Source of the DNA: an uncultured Clostridiaceae bacterium
GTDB lineage: Bacteria > Bacillota > Clostridia > TANB77 > CAG-508
Direction: 5' to 3'
Assembly: GCA_958402495.1 (NCBI GenBank)
Contig: CATXTS010000028.1
Coordinates: forward strand, 1 to 17,850
Length of the DNA stretch: 17,850 bases
Below the pieces are notes generated by a model, which had not been told where the DNA came from, searched no databases, and saw only the letters and a list, made by a program, of their open reading frames with translations. Made by a program: the position numbers and the translations under genes. Positions 6,895-14,120 of the stretch are shown in pieces (positions within the stretch are counted from its first letter, which is position 1; each line of letters begins with the position of its first letter).

Positions 6895-8427
6895 ATGGAA
6901 AAAATGAAAGAAAAATTTAAATCTGTACGAGTAAGATTATTTTTCTCTTTATGTATTGTTGTTATTGTAATAGTGATGTTTTTAATTATTATTAACAATG
7001 TGGTTTTAGAAACTTTTTATTTAGTGTCAAAAACGAAAAGTGTTAAATTAGCCTATGATAAAATTAATAATTATTACAATAACAGACAAAGTTATTTAGA
7101 TATAGAAGATGAATTAAATCGTATTTCCTTAAAAAATGACTTTGATATCTTAATTCAAAATGACCAAAGCATTTTAATTTTTAGTTCCGATAAAAATTTT
7201 AGTGCAACTATTGATAAAATAAATGAGTTAATTCAAAGTAGTCAGTTGAAAAACAATATGATGACCAATAATGCTGTTCAAAATGATAGAGTGATTTATA
7301 AAGAAGGAAATGTAGTTATTCGTAGAATTATAGATGAAAAAAATGCCATGAATTATATCTTTCTATCCGCTACGTTAGACAATGGCTATCAATTATATAT
7401 TAGAATACCAGTAGCTTCCATACAAGAAAGTGTAAAGATTTCTAATAATCTATTGATTTTAATTGGTGGTGTAGCCATTGTCATTGCCGGCATATTGGCA
7501 TCTTTTATATCTAAAAAATTTACAGAACCTATCTTAGAATTAAATGGAATTGCTAGAAATATGGCAAGACTAGACTTTAGTAAAAAGTATAGAGTGAAAG
7601 ATACCGATGATGAAATTAACAATTTAGGGAAAAGCATAAACTTAATGTCTGACAAATTAGAAGTTACCATTAAACAGCTTCGAAATACAAACATTGAACT
7701 AGAAAAAGATATAGAGGAAAAATCCCAAATAGATGATATGAGAAAAGAATTTGTAGCAGATGTATCTCATGAACTAAAAACACCAATTGCTTTAATACAA
7801 GGATATGCAGAAGGTCTTATAGAAAATGTCAATACAGATGAAGAATCTAGAAGATTTTATGCAGAAGTGATATTAGATGAATCCAATAAAATGGATAAAT
7901 TAGTCAAACAATTATTAGAATTAATGAAACTAGAATATGGAAAAAGAGAATTTGATAATGGAAAATTCGATATTGTAGAACTAATTAATGAAGTGATTCG
8001 AAAATGTAATGTTATGTTAGAAGAAAAGAAAATTCAAATGGATTTTCCAAAACAAGAACCGGTCTATGTATGGGCAGATGAATTTTATATAGACCAAGTA
8101 GTTACCAACTATTTAACCAATGCCATAAAACATGCTAAAGAAATAGATACATTAAAACAAATACAAGTTAGTATTACACCACAGATAGATGCACAAAAAG
8201 TACGTATTTCCGTTTTTAATACAGGAGACAATATTGCAGAAGAGGACTTAGAGAGAATATGGAAGAGATTTTACAAGGTAGATAGTTCCAGAAATCGAGA
8301 AGATGGTGGTACTGGAATAGGACTTGCTTTAGTAAAAGCTATTATGAATAATTATGGAAATGATTTTGGTGCAATTAATAAAGAAAATGGGGTAGAATTT
8401 TATTTTGATTTAGATATACCACAATAA
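6895..8427 (+). CDS. Membrane sensor histidine kinase, partner of the preceding regulator
   Basis: A 510-aa sensor kinase. One membrane helix lies at about residues 17-40, an extracytoplasmic sensor region of about 140 residues follows, and a second helix lies at about 184-207 (LLILIGGVAIVIAGILASFI). A HAMP linker begins at TEPILELNGIARNMARLDF. The HisKA dimerisation helix has the phosphorylated His292 in SHELKTPIALIQGYAEGL. The ATP-binding domain has the N box around N409 (TNYLTNAIKHA), the G1 box FNTGDNI, the F box and the G2 box GGTGIGLAL. The layout is that of VanS/PhoR-like kinases that phosphorylate OmpR-type regulators. The sensor region matches nothing I recognise, so the signal is unknown. 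A terminator follows 8 bases after the stop. Confidence 0.95.
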   Translation: MEKMKEKFKSVRVRLFFSLCIVVIVIVMFLIIINNVVLETFYLVSKTKSVKLAYDKINNYYNNRQSYLDIEDELNRISLKNDFDILIQNDQSILIFSSDKNFSATIDKINELIQSSQLKNNMMTNNAVQNDRVIYKEGNVVIRRIIDEKNAMNYIFLSATLDNGYQLYIRIPVASIQESVKISNNLLILIGGVAIVIAGILASFISKKFTEPILELNGIARNMARLDFSKKYRVKDTDDEINNLGKSINLMSDKLEVTIKQLRNTNIELEKDIEEKSQIDDMRKEFVADVSHELKTPIALIQGYAEGLIENVNTDEESRRFYAEVILDESNKMDKLVKQLLELMKLEYGKREFDNGKFDIVELINEVIRKCNVMLEEKKIQMDFPKQEPVYVWADEFYIDQVVTNYLTNAIKHAKEIDTLKQIQVSITPQIDAQKVRISVFNTGDNIAEEDLERIWKRFYKVDSSRNREDGGTGIGLALVKAIMNNYGNDFGAINKENGVEFYFDLDIPQ

Positions 8428-8435
8428 GAAAAAAT

Positions 8436-8474
8436 AAGTTGTTTGAAAGGAAATCTTTTCAGGCAACTTTTTTT
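8436..8474 (+). terminator. Terminator of the two-component operon
   Basis: A 15-bp stem with three G-U pairs (8436-8450 with 8455-8469), a 4-base loop AAAT, and a run of seven T. It closes the regulator/kinase unit. Confidence 0.85.
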
Positions 8475-8481
8475 CTATTTC

Positions 8482-8526
8482 TTTTCAAATATTCTTCACA
8501 AAAAGAACATAGATAATTTGTATACT
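8482..8526 (+). promoter_or_regulatory. Promoter with the same two-part element as the regulator promoter
   Basis: TTCAAA (8484-8489) and TTCACA (8495-8500) form a direct repeat with an 11-base period, and TATACT (8521-8526) follows 20 bases later. Aligned with 6112-6156, the common pattern is TTTTyAAA, TTCACAA and ACATA, all at the same distances from the -10. The likely reading is a second binding site of the response regulator. The -35 itself is poor, as expected for an activated promoter. Confidence 0.5.
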
Positions 8527-8532
8527 AAAGAT

Positions 8533-8743
8533 AGTTTAAGAAGAGAGGACGTGATAGAGGATAACTATTTAAAAAGGATAAGAATTAGTAAGAAATGAAA
8601 TAAATATTAGAAATTTAAAAGAAAGGAGTCGATGCCTATTAGCAAATAGAAAAGACTATATTTTAGTGTCCTAGACAAGTTCTAAAAAATGAAACCTTAA
8701 AAAGACGAGAAATCCAACTCTGTATGAAGAGTTGGATTTTTTT
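8533..8743 (+). ncRNA. Possible ~210-nt regulated transcript without a clear gene
   Basis: A promoter-like element ends at 8526 and a strong terminator ends at 8743, so an RNA of about 210 bases is predicted. It holds no real gene: only a 15-codon frame from GTG 8551 with a badly spaced ribosome site, and a five-codon frame at 8632-8649 (MPISK) after AAAGGAG. It may be a small RNA, a leader with tiny peptides, or the relic of a lost gene. This is inferred from the flanking signals only. Confidence 0.3.
8710..8743 (+). terminator. Strong terminator in the gap before the surface-protein operon
   Basis: A perfect 12-bp stem (8710-8721 with 8728-8739) around GTATGA, with seven T at 8737-8743. 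No gene ends just upstream of it, so it either ends a small transcript or attenuates readthrough into the sortase operon. Confidence 0.88.
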
Positions 8744-8768
8744 GTAGAAAAACGTCGATGAAAAATGC

Positions 8769-8797
8769 TTTACAACTATGGAAAAATATGGTAACAT
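8769..8797 (+). promoter_or_regulatory. Candidate promoter of the sortase/SipW/TasA operon
   Basis: TTTACA (8769-8774), a 17-base spacer, and TAACAT (8792-8797) preceded by TGG (extended -10). The leader of about 110 bases carries a 12-base AT-rich palindrome at 8811-8822, close to the predicted start point, and a 6-bp hairpin at 8850-8866. Both are weak. Confidence 0.5.
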
Positions 8798-8914
8798 AAT
8801 GGCAGATTTTAAATTGCAATTTATATCTAGAAAATTTAGTTTCAACTAAGGTTATTTTCTATAACCAAATCAGCCAATTTACAAAATATTATAAAAGGTA
8901 GGTGAATAATATGT

Positions 8915-9497
8915 ATGATAGCCTGTCATAGAAGAAGTGTTTCTTTATGTTGTTTTTTAGGAACTATTATTTTATTTTCAATTAGTTATATTCTTTATAC
9001 TTATTTTCAAGAACAAACCTCTTCTGAAAATACACCAACAAAAACCAATATCGTTTTAACTATGGAAGCAGCAAGTACGCAAAATAAGGTTCATACCATA
9101 GAAATGGACAAAGTCAATGTATGGAAAATTCAGATTCCTAAAATAGGCTTAGAAGCTTCTATTTTAGAAAATACGAGTAACCAAACTATGAAAAAAGCAG
9201 TTGGTCATTTTGAAGAGTCTAGTAAGTGGGATGGAAATGTCTGCTTAGCAGCTCATAATCGAGGTGGAAATTACCACTTTTTTCAAGACATTGGAAAACT
9301 ACAAAAAGGAGATAGAATTTTCTATCAAACAGAAAAACGGAAGACGTGTTTACGAGGTGAGTAGTAAACAACAAATTGCAGAAAATAATTGGTTTTATTT
9401 ACAAAAGACAAAGCAAAATCAATTAACATTGATGACTTGTGTAAAAAATCAGCCCCATAAAAGATGGTGTATTCAAGCACAACAAGTCAATAACTAG
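8915..9497 (+). pseudogene. Class D-like sortase, frameshifted
   Basis: Sortases join surface proteins to the cell wall by a Cys transpeptidase reaction. After an N-terminal membrane segment (about residues 10-32) the text IQIPKIGLEASIL...AAHN...LTLMTC...HKRW matches a sortase, with H114, a Cys codon at 9438-9440 and an Arg codon at 9462-9464. The frame is broken: the first part stops at 9362-9364, and the catalytic Cys and Arg are in another frame. The run of five A at 9333-9337 holds one base too many; with four A the text reads QTENGRRVYEVSS and runs to the TAG at 9495-9497, 193 aa in all. As written the enzyme lacks Cys and Arg and would be dead. A sequencing error or a slipping A-run is possible. 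A better-spaced ATG at 8911 opens only a six-codon frame. The next gene starts 11 bases later. No LPXTG-type substrate is visible in the window. Confidence 0.82.
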
Positions 9498-9508
9498 AAA
9501 GGAGTTAT

Positions 9509-10108
9509 ATGAAAAATAGTAAACCAATAAAAAAGATAATAGTCTATAGTTTAGCCATACTAGTATTATTAATGTGTTTTATAGGAGGAAAGACATTTTC
9601 CAAGTATGTTATGCAGGTACAAGGAAGAGGAATTATTGAGGTGGCAAAATGGAATTTCTTAGTAAATGGACAAAGTAGTCAAATGACCAATATATCGCTT
9701 GCTCAAACTTGCAGTCCTTCTACTTTAAAAGAGAATTGTATTGCACCAGGAACCCAAGGTTCTTTTCAAATTGTGATTAATGCAGAAGGTTGTCAGACTG
9801 GTATTGACTATTATGTGAAATTTGAAAATGAATCAGGAAAACCAACCAATTTAAAATTTACGTATGATAATCAATTATATCATTCATTAAGAGAGCTAGA
9901 AAGCCAATTACAGGGACAAATAGCAGCTGACCAAGAAGAAAAAATGAAAACATATACGATTTCTTGGTTTTGGAATTATGAAACAGGAACAACTTTAGAA
10001 GAAATTAAACAAAATGATGAGATAGATACGCAAGATGCAAAAAGCATACAAAACTATACTTTTGATGTAGTAGTAACGGGGATACAACAAAAACCAGAAA
10101 CTGTATAA
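9509..10108 (+). CDS. TasA/camelysin-like surface protein with SipW-dependent signal peptide
   Basis: A 199-aa exported protein. A positively charged N-terminus (KNSKPIKK) is followed by a hydrophobic stretch at about residues 9-27, then KTFSKYVMQVQGRGIIEVAKW. That motif, with a small aromatic-containing turn before an AKW strand, is characteristic of the TasA/camelysin/SipW-substrate group. The mature part has two Cys (in QTCSP and ENCIAPG) and a third in EGCQTG. Its end, QNYTFDVVVTGIQQ, is typical of this beta-sandwich family. In Bacillus, such proteins form extracellular fibres or are surface proteases; here only an exported structural role is supported. AAAGGAG precedes the ATG at good spacing. 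The signal peptidase gene follows 28 bases after the stop. Confidence 0.8.
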   Translation: MKNSKPIKKIIVYSLAILVLLMCFIGGKTFSKYVMQVQGRGIIEVAKWNFLVNGQSSQMTNISLAQTCSPSTLKENCIAPGTQGSFQIVINAEGCQTGIDYYVKFENESGKPTNLKFTYDNQLYHSLRELESQLQGQIAADQEEKMKTYTISWFWNYETGTTLEEIKQNDEIDTQDAKSIQNYTFDVVVTGIQQKPETV

Positions 10109-10136
10109 ATTTTAAAGAGGGAAAGAGAGAAAAAAT

Positions 10137-10580
10137 ATGTATCGAGCAAAAAGAAAAATAGCAAGATGGCTTTTATTAATCGCTATTTTTTATGTAGTAT
10201 ATAACCAAATAACCTCCAATTCCCTCTTAAATCCCTATAGTGATTTTCATATTTTATTCATACAATCGGGTAGTATGGAACCAGAAATTATGGCCGGAGA
10301 AGCGGTTATTATCCAAAAGAAAGAAACTTATCAGGTAGGAGATATTATTACGTATATGATGGAAAATCAATATTTAGTAACCCATCGTGTACAAGAGAAA
10401 GTAGAAGAAACTTATAGAACAAAAGGAGACCATAACAATCAAATGGATGAAGATGGTGTTTTACTTTCTGATATACAAGGAAAAGTTATTTTTCATGCAA
10501 GATGGCTAGGTATCTTGTTTCAGTATAGATGGTATATCAGTATTTTATTATGGATAAGCATATTCTGGATGCTAAAATAA
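10137..10580 (+). CDS. sipW: Signal peptidase I, SipW (ER-like) type
   Basis: Membrane-bound peptidase that removes signal peptides of exported proteins; the SipW subtype processes TasA-like substrates. At 147 aa it has the usual length. It starts with a basic N-terminus and membrane helix (about residues 10-27), then the nucleophile S46 in QSGSMEP, the conserved GEAVII strand, GDIITY, H83 in THR (His in place of the Lys of ordinary bacterial enzymes), and TKGDHN with D98. A second membrane helix closes the protein (about 127-146). Serine plus His marks the eukaryotic/archaeal-like SipW branch. The location between two likely substrates, at 9509 and 10595, supports dedicated processing. Confidence 0.9.
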   Translation: MYRAKRKIARWLLLIAIFYVVYNQITSNSLLNPYSDFHILFIQSGSMEPEIMAGEAVIIQKKETYQVGDIITYMMENQYLVTHRVQEKVEETYRTKGDHNNQMDEDGVLLSDIQGKVIFHARWLGILFQYRWYISILLWISIFWMLK

Positions 10581-10584
10581 AGAT

Positions 10585-10590
10585 AGGAGG
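10585..10590 (+). promoter_or_regulatory. Ribosome site that fixes the next start
   Basis: A perfect AGGAGG five bases before ATG 10595. The longer open frame, beginning inside sipW at 10529, has no such site. Confidence 0.85.
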
Positions 10591-10594
10591 AAAC

Positions 10595-11095
10595 ATGGAG
10601 CAAGCCAGTAAAAGTAAGCACAAAAGAAAAAAATTAAGCATGACCATAGGAATCATCATTACTTTTGGTATATTTTCTTATAGTCTTGCTTCTTATATGC
10701 AGCAAGTAAAAGGCTCTTCACAAATAGGTATTTTGAAGCCAGTTATGGAAGTAAGAGGTGAACAAAGTATCCTGATAAGTGGTATAGAACCAACTAATAC
10801 TTATCATTTTTCCGTTAGAAATTATAATGAGCAAGGATTGGTAAATGAAGCACAAATGGATTATCAAATAGAAATTATCTGTCCCGTGCAAGAAGGCATA
10901 CAAATACAACTGTGGGAGGAAGAAAAGCAAATACTGCTAGAAAATAATAAAACAGCCTATATAACCTTAGAAAATAAGCAAAAAGAAGAAAAAACATATA
11001 CCCTACAAGTAGCCTATCAAAAAGAACAAAATTTACAAAAGGACGACATAGAAGCAGATATAGAAATTAAAATACATTCTATTCAAAGAAAATAA
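10595..11095 (+). CDS. Small exported TasA-like protein, second SipW-type substrate
   Basis: A 166-aa protein that starts at the ATG served by AGGAGG, 15 bases after sipW. A basic N-terminus (SKSKHKRKK) is followed by a membrane segment at about residues 16-32. The text SLASYMQQVKGSSQIGILKPVMEVRG has the same layout as the signal region of the protein at 9509: a Tyr-containing turn, a VQ/VKG stretch and a strand. The remainder is a beta-rich domain of about 110 residues, with alternating hydrophobic and charged residues and no catalytic motif. I recognise the export signal but no named family; it could be a minor fibre subunit or an adaptor, as TapA is for TasA. The stop codon overlaps the first possible start of the next frame, which points to one transcript. 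Confidence 0.75.
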   Translation: MEQASKSKHKRKKLSMTIGIIITFGIFSYSLASYMQQVKGSSQIGILKPVMEVRGEQSILISGIEPTNTYHFSVRNYNEQGLVNEAQMDYQIEIICPVQEGIQIQLWEEEKQILLENNKTAYITLENKQKEEKTYTLQVAYQKEQNLQKDDIEADIEIKIHSIQRK

Positions 11096-11100
11096 TGATA

Positions 11101-11106
11101 GGGAGG
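11101..11106 (+). promoter_or_regulatory. Ribosome site that fixes the start at 11113
   Basis: GGGAGG lies six bases before ATG 11113. The in-frame ATG at 11095 lies upstream of this site and overlaps the previous stop codon, so it is unlikely to be used. Confidence 0.8.
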
Positions 11107-11112
11107 AATGTT

Positions 11113-12675
11113 ATGTTAAAAAATAAAAAAATGTGGATAATGATAATGGGGATAGTGGTTATTTGGATAGGATATATAATAACTAGTTTTGCAAAATATA
11201 GTATAGAAGAAAGTCTAATAGTTGCTAAAATAAATATAGATAAACAGCCACCAAAAGTAAATATAGAGTATTCTACGCTAGAGGCAACAAAAGAACCGGT
11301 AATAGTTACACTGGGATTAGATGAAGAGATAAAACCAATAGAAGGTTGGGAGTATAGAAAAGAAGAAAATAGTATGCAAAAAGTATATGTGCAAAATACA
11401 AAAGAAACTTTCAAACTAGAAGATTTATCAGGAAATGAAACATCAGTGAATATTCAAATTACGAATATCATAGAAGATGTACCAAGTGTGCAAATACAAA
11501 ACATAGAGAATAGTAATACAGTATATCCTATGTATGCCAATCAGGAAGCACAAATTAAGATAACTTTACGAATGGATAGTAAAGCACCCATACAAAAACA
11601 ATTAACAAAAGAAGATTTACAAATATATGTACAAGAGAATGTTAGTCAAACCGCACAAATGGAAATAACTGTACAAGAGAATATAGCGGTATGTTATATT
11701 CAAAATATACAAGAAGAAGGAAAACTTTCTATACAAATTCCCAAAGGAAGTGTGCAAGATAATTTGGGAGGAGAAAATGAAGGTTGTTTATTAGAAACAA
11801 ATATACAAATAGACAATACGGCTCCTACTGCAAAAGTAACCACTCATAAAATAGAAGATGGTATCGTAGAAGTACAAATAGAACCTAGTGAAACGATTCA
11901 AGAATTAAAAGATTGGGAAAAAGAAGAGCAAAGATATACCAAGCAATTTCAAAGTAATGTATCTTATGAAATACCAGTCATAGATTTAGCAGGAAATCAA
12001 ACAATGGTACCTATAACAATAACACAGGCAGAAAAAGTACGATTACGATATGCTTCTCATAATTCAGAAGTGGGTTGGACATATGGCTATGGAAATGGAG
12101 ATATTGCAGGAAAAGAAGCAATTGAAAAGAATCCGATGTATAAAACAGAAGGAATCGCTTTTGGAATATCTGGCAATGTAGAAATGGATTTTTTACAAGC
12201 AAGAGCTTATGTACATACCTATTGGGGAGAGGGTGGAATAGCTAGATGTGCAGATACCAAAGCAATCTACTATCATGGATATAATCCAGGAAAAGATACT
12301 TGGGTTTCTATGTCCTCAGCAACTAGCCTATTAAAAGATGGAAACTATTATATTCAGTTTGGAGGTGCGAATATGAATAGAGCTGGAAATACAGATATTA
12401 ATGGAAAAAATCCCATTACATTTCCTTCTGAAAATAACTTGCCATTTGGTGTATCAGGGATACAATTAACTTTAAAAGATACTTCAGAATATAGCATTGT
12501 TTATCAAATTTATGTGCAAGAATCAGGATGGCTTGCACCTTGCAAAAACGGAGAACTGGCTATGTATCAAAAAGATAAACCAATGTCTGCTATACGAGCT
12601 AGTTTAATACCAAATTCAGAAGTTTCGTTTTTACTAACTAGTTGGGGAAAAGATACTGCAAATAAAGTAAAATAA
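11113..12675 (+). CDS. Large exported surface protein with Ig-like domains and ChW-like repeats
   Basis: A 520-aa protein. The N-terminus (MLKNKKMWIMIMGIVVIWIGYIITSF) is a signal or anchor helix, followed by AKYSIEESLIVAKINIDKQPP, again the SipW-substrate layout. Two bacterial Ig-like segments follow, at about 40-115 (EPVIVTLGLDEEI...FKLEDLSGNETSVNIQI) and about 235-305 (IDNTAPTAKVTT...IPVIDLAGNQTMVPITI), with another beta domain between them. The C-terminus has two patches resembling clostridial hydrophobic W repeats: GW around W322 (VGWTYGYGNGDIAG) and W473 (ESGWLAPCKNGELA). ChW repeats are known from secreted clostridial proteins thought to bind surfaces. No LPXTG signal or second membrane helix is seen, so attachment is through the N-terminal helix, partners or ChW-like contacts. 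It is last in the SipW operon; no terminator follows, and the next promoter starts three bases after the stop. Confidence 0.78.
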   Translation: MLKNKKMWIMIMGIVVIWIGYIITSFAKYSIEESLIVAKINIDKQPPKVNIEYSTLEATKEPVIVTLGLDEEIKPIEGWEYRKEENSMQKVYVQNTKETFKLEDLSGNETSVNIQITNIIEDVPSVQIQNIENSNTVYPMYANQEAQIKITLRMDSKAPIQKQLTKEDLQIYVQENVSQTAQMEITVQENIAVCYIQNIQEEGKLSIQIPKGSVQDNLGGENEGCLLETNIQIDNTAPTAKVTTHKIEDGIVEVQIEPSETIQELKDWEKEEQRYTKQFQSNVSYEIPVIDLAGNQTMVPITITQAEKVRLRYASHNSEVGWTYGYGNGDIAGKEAIEKNPMYKTEGIAFGISGNVEMDFLQARAYVHTYWGEGGIARCADTKAIYYHGYNPGKDTWVSMSSATSLLKDGNYYIQFGGANMNRAGNTDINGKNPITFPSENNLPFGVSGIQLTLKDTSEYSIVYQIYVQESGWLAPCKNGELAMYQKDKPMSAIRASLIPNSEVSFLLTSWGKDTANKVK

Positions 12676-12678
12676 GAA

Positions 12679-12707
12679 TTGACAGTTACATGCTTTAAAG
12701 ATATAAT
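12679..12707 (+). promoter_or_regulatory. Perfect consensus sigma-A promoter of the transporter operon
   Basis: TTGACA (12679-12684), exactly 17 bases, TATAAT (12702-12707): the full consensus, beginning right after the stop of the surface protein. Strong and probably constitutive expression of the downstream operon is expected. Confidence 0.9.
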
Positions 12708-12769
12708 AAAAACGACAAAAATGGTTATAAATAATACCATAGAACAAGAGAGGAAGCGTGTAAAAAAGT

Positions 12770-14098
12770 ATGATTTTCCAATTAGTCATTTTATGTATTC
12801 TAATTTTATTAAATGCGTATTTTGCAGCAACAGAAATTGCCTTTATTTCCTTAAATGATGCTAAAGTAGAAAAACAAGCCAAAGAGGGGAATAAGAAGGC
12901 TAAGCAAATAGAGAAGATGTTAAAAAATCCAAGTAAATTCTTAGCCACTATACAAATTGGTATAACATTAGCTGGCTTTTTATCTAGTGCTTTTGCATCA
13001 GATGCTTTTGCAGATATTTTAGCACCAGCTTTACATGGAGCCTTTCCGTTTATTAGTATCGAAGTATTTAGAAGTGTAGCGATTATTCTTATTACACTAA
13101 TTTTATCATTTTTTACTTTAGTATTCGGAGAGTTGGTACCAAAAAGAATTGCTATGAAATATTATGAAAAGATTTCCTATGCCACAATAGGTATTATTAA
13201 AGTAATTTCTATTATAACGGCACCGTTTGTTAAAATTTTAACAGTATCCACCAATGTGATTTCTAAATTGTTTGGTATTTCAGAAAACGAAGAAGAGATT
13301 GTAACCGAAGAAGAAATTAAAATGATGATTGATGAAGGTGAAGAAAAAGGAACTATTGATCAAGAAGAAAAAGAGATGATTCACAATATCTTTGAATTTG
13401 ATGACATAACTGCTTCAGAAGTAATGACGCATAGGACAGATGTCTTTGCCATAGAGGTACAAGAAAACATTGAAGATATCATTAGGCAAGTAGATGAATT
13501 AAAATATAGTAGAATACCAGTTTATGAAGAGACAATTGATAATATACAAGGTATTTTGTTTGTAAAAGATTTATTAAAATATTGGAAAAATAAATCTAAA
13601 ATTAAAATATCGGATATTATGAGAGAAGCCTATTTTGTATCAGAATCCAAACCAATTAATGAATTGTTTAGAGACTTACAAAGAAGCAAGAAGCAAATGG
13701 CGATAGTAGTAGATGAATATGGTGGTACAGCAGGTGTCGTTACCATGGAAGATTTATTAGAAGAAATTGTAGGAAATATTTTTGATGAATATGATGAGGC
13801 AGAAGAAGAGTATCACAAAATAGATGATAGTACATTTTTAATTAGTGGTGGTGTTTCTATATATGAACTAAAGAAAATCTTAGGGATAGAAATACCAGAA
13901 GGTGATTATGATACTTTATCCGGTTATTTATTAGAATTATTAGGAAGAATTCCCGCTAGTGGTGAAAAACCAGAAATAGAAACTGAAAAAGTGAATTATA
14001 AAATTGAGACCTATGAAGATAGAAGAATTTTATGGGTAAAAGCTTGTAAAAATAAAACAGTGCCAACAGGAGAAGAAATAGACGAAACAAACAAATAA
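12770..14098 (+). CDS. CNNM-domain/CBS-pair transporter (HlyC/CorC family)
   Basis: An integral membrane protein of 442 aa, the usual length. Order: a CNNM (DUF21) membrane domain with about four helices at 1-185 (ILLNAYFAATEIAFISLNDAK is the hallmark start; FGELVPKRIAMKY is conserved), a linker rich in Glu, a CBS pair at about 205-335 (SEVMTHRTDVFAI, YSRIPVYEETIDNIQGILFVKDLL, GGTAGVVTMEDLLEEIVG), and a CorC_HlyC domain at about 350-435. Members are Mg2+ or other cation exporters with nucleotide-sensing CBS domains; the older 'hemolysin' name is misleading. Substrate is not visible here. The nearest ribosome site (GAGAGGAAG) is about 14 bases before the ATG, longer than ideal, but the N-terminus fits the family. 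The WG-repeat gene follows after 22 bases. Confidence 0.9.
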   Translation: MIFQLVILCILILLNAYFAATEIAFISLNDAKVEKQAKEGNKKAKQIEKMLKNPSKFLATIQIGITLAGFLSSAFASDAFADILAPALHGAFPFISIEVFRSVAIILITLILSFFTLVFGELVPKRIAMKYYEKISYATIGIIKVISIITAPFVKILTVSTNVISKLFGISENEEEIVTEEEIKMMIDEGEEKGTIDQEEKEMIHNIFEFDDITASEVMTHRTDVFAIEVQENIEDIIRQVDELKYSRIPVYEETIDNIQGILFVKDLLKYWKNKSKIKISDIMREAYFVSESKPINELFRDLQRSKKQMAIVVDEYGGTAGVVTMEDLLEEIVGNIFDEYDEAEEEYHKIDDSTFLISGGVSIYELKKILGIEIPEGDYDTLSGYLLELLGRIPASGEKPEIETEKVNYKIETYEDRRILWVKACKNKTVPTGEEIDETNK

Positions 14099-14120
14099 GA
14101 GAAGAAAGGTTTGAAGAAGC

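Noticed and set aside
8551..8598. A 15-codon GTG frame (VIEDNYLKRI...) as a small gene
   Set aside because: The ribosome site is only two bases from the GTG and there is no support beyond an open frame; kept only as part of the possible small transcript.
8811..8822. A perfect 12-base palindrome near the predicted start point of the surface operon
   Set aside because: It consists almost only of A and T, where such palindromes arise by chance; not enough to call an operator.
8911..8931. ATG 8911 as the sortase start, with better ribosome-site spacing
   Set aside because: It opens only six codons (MYDSLS) before a stop; the ATG four bases later gives the membrane helix and sortase domain.
12721..12745. 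A hairpin ATGGT/ACCAT in the leader of the transporter gene
   Set aside because: Only about five pairs with a bulge and no T-run; too weak for a terminator or regulator.
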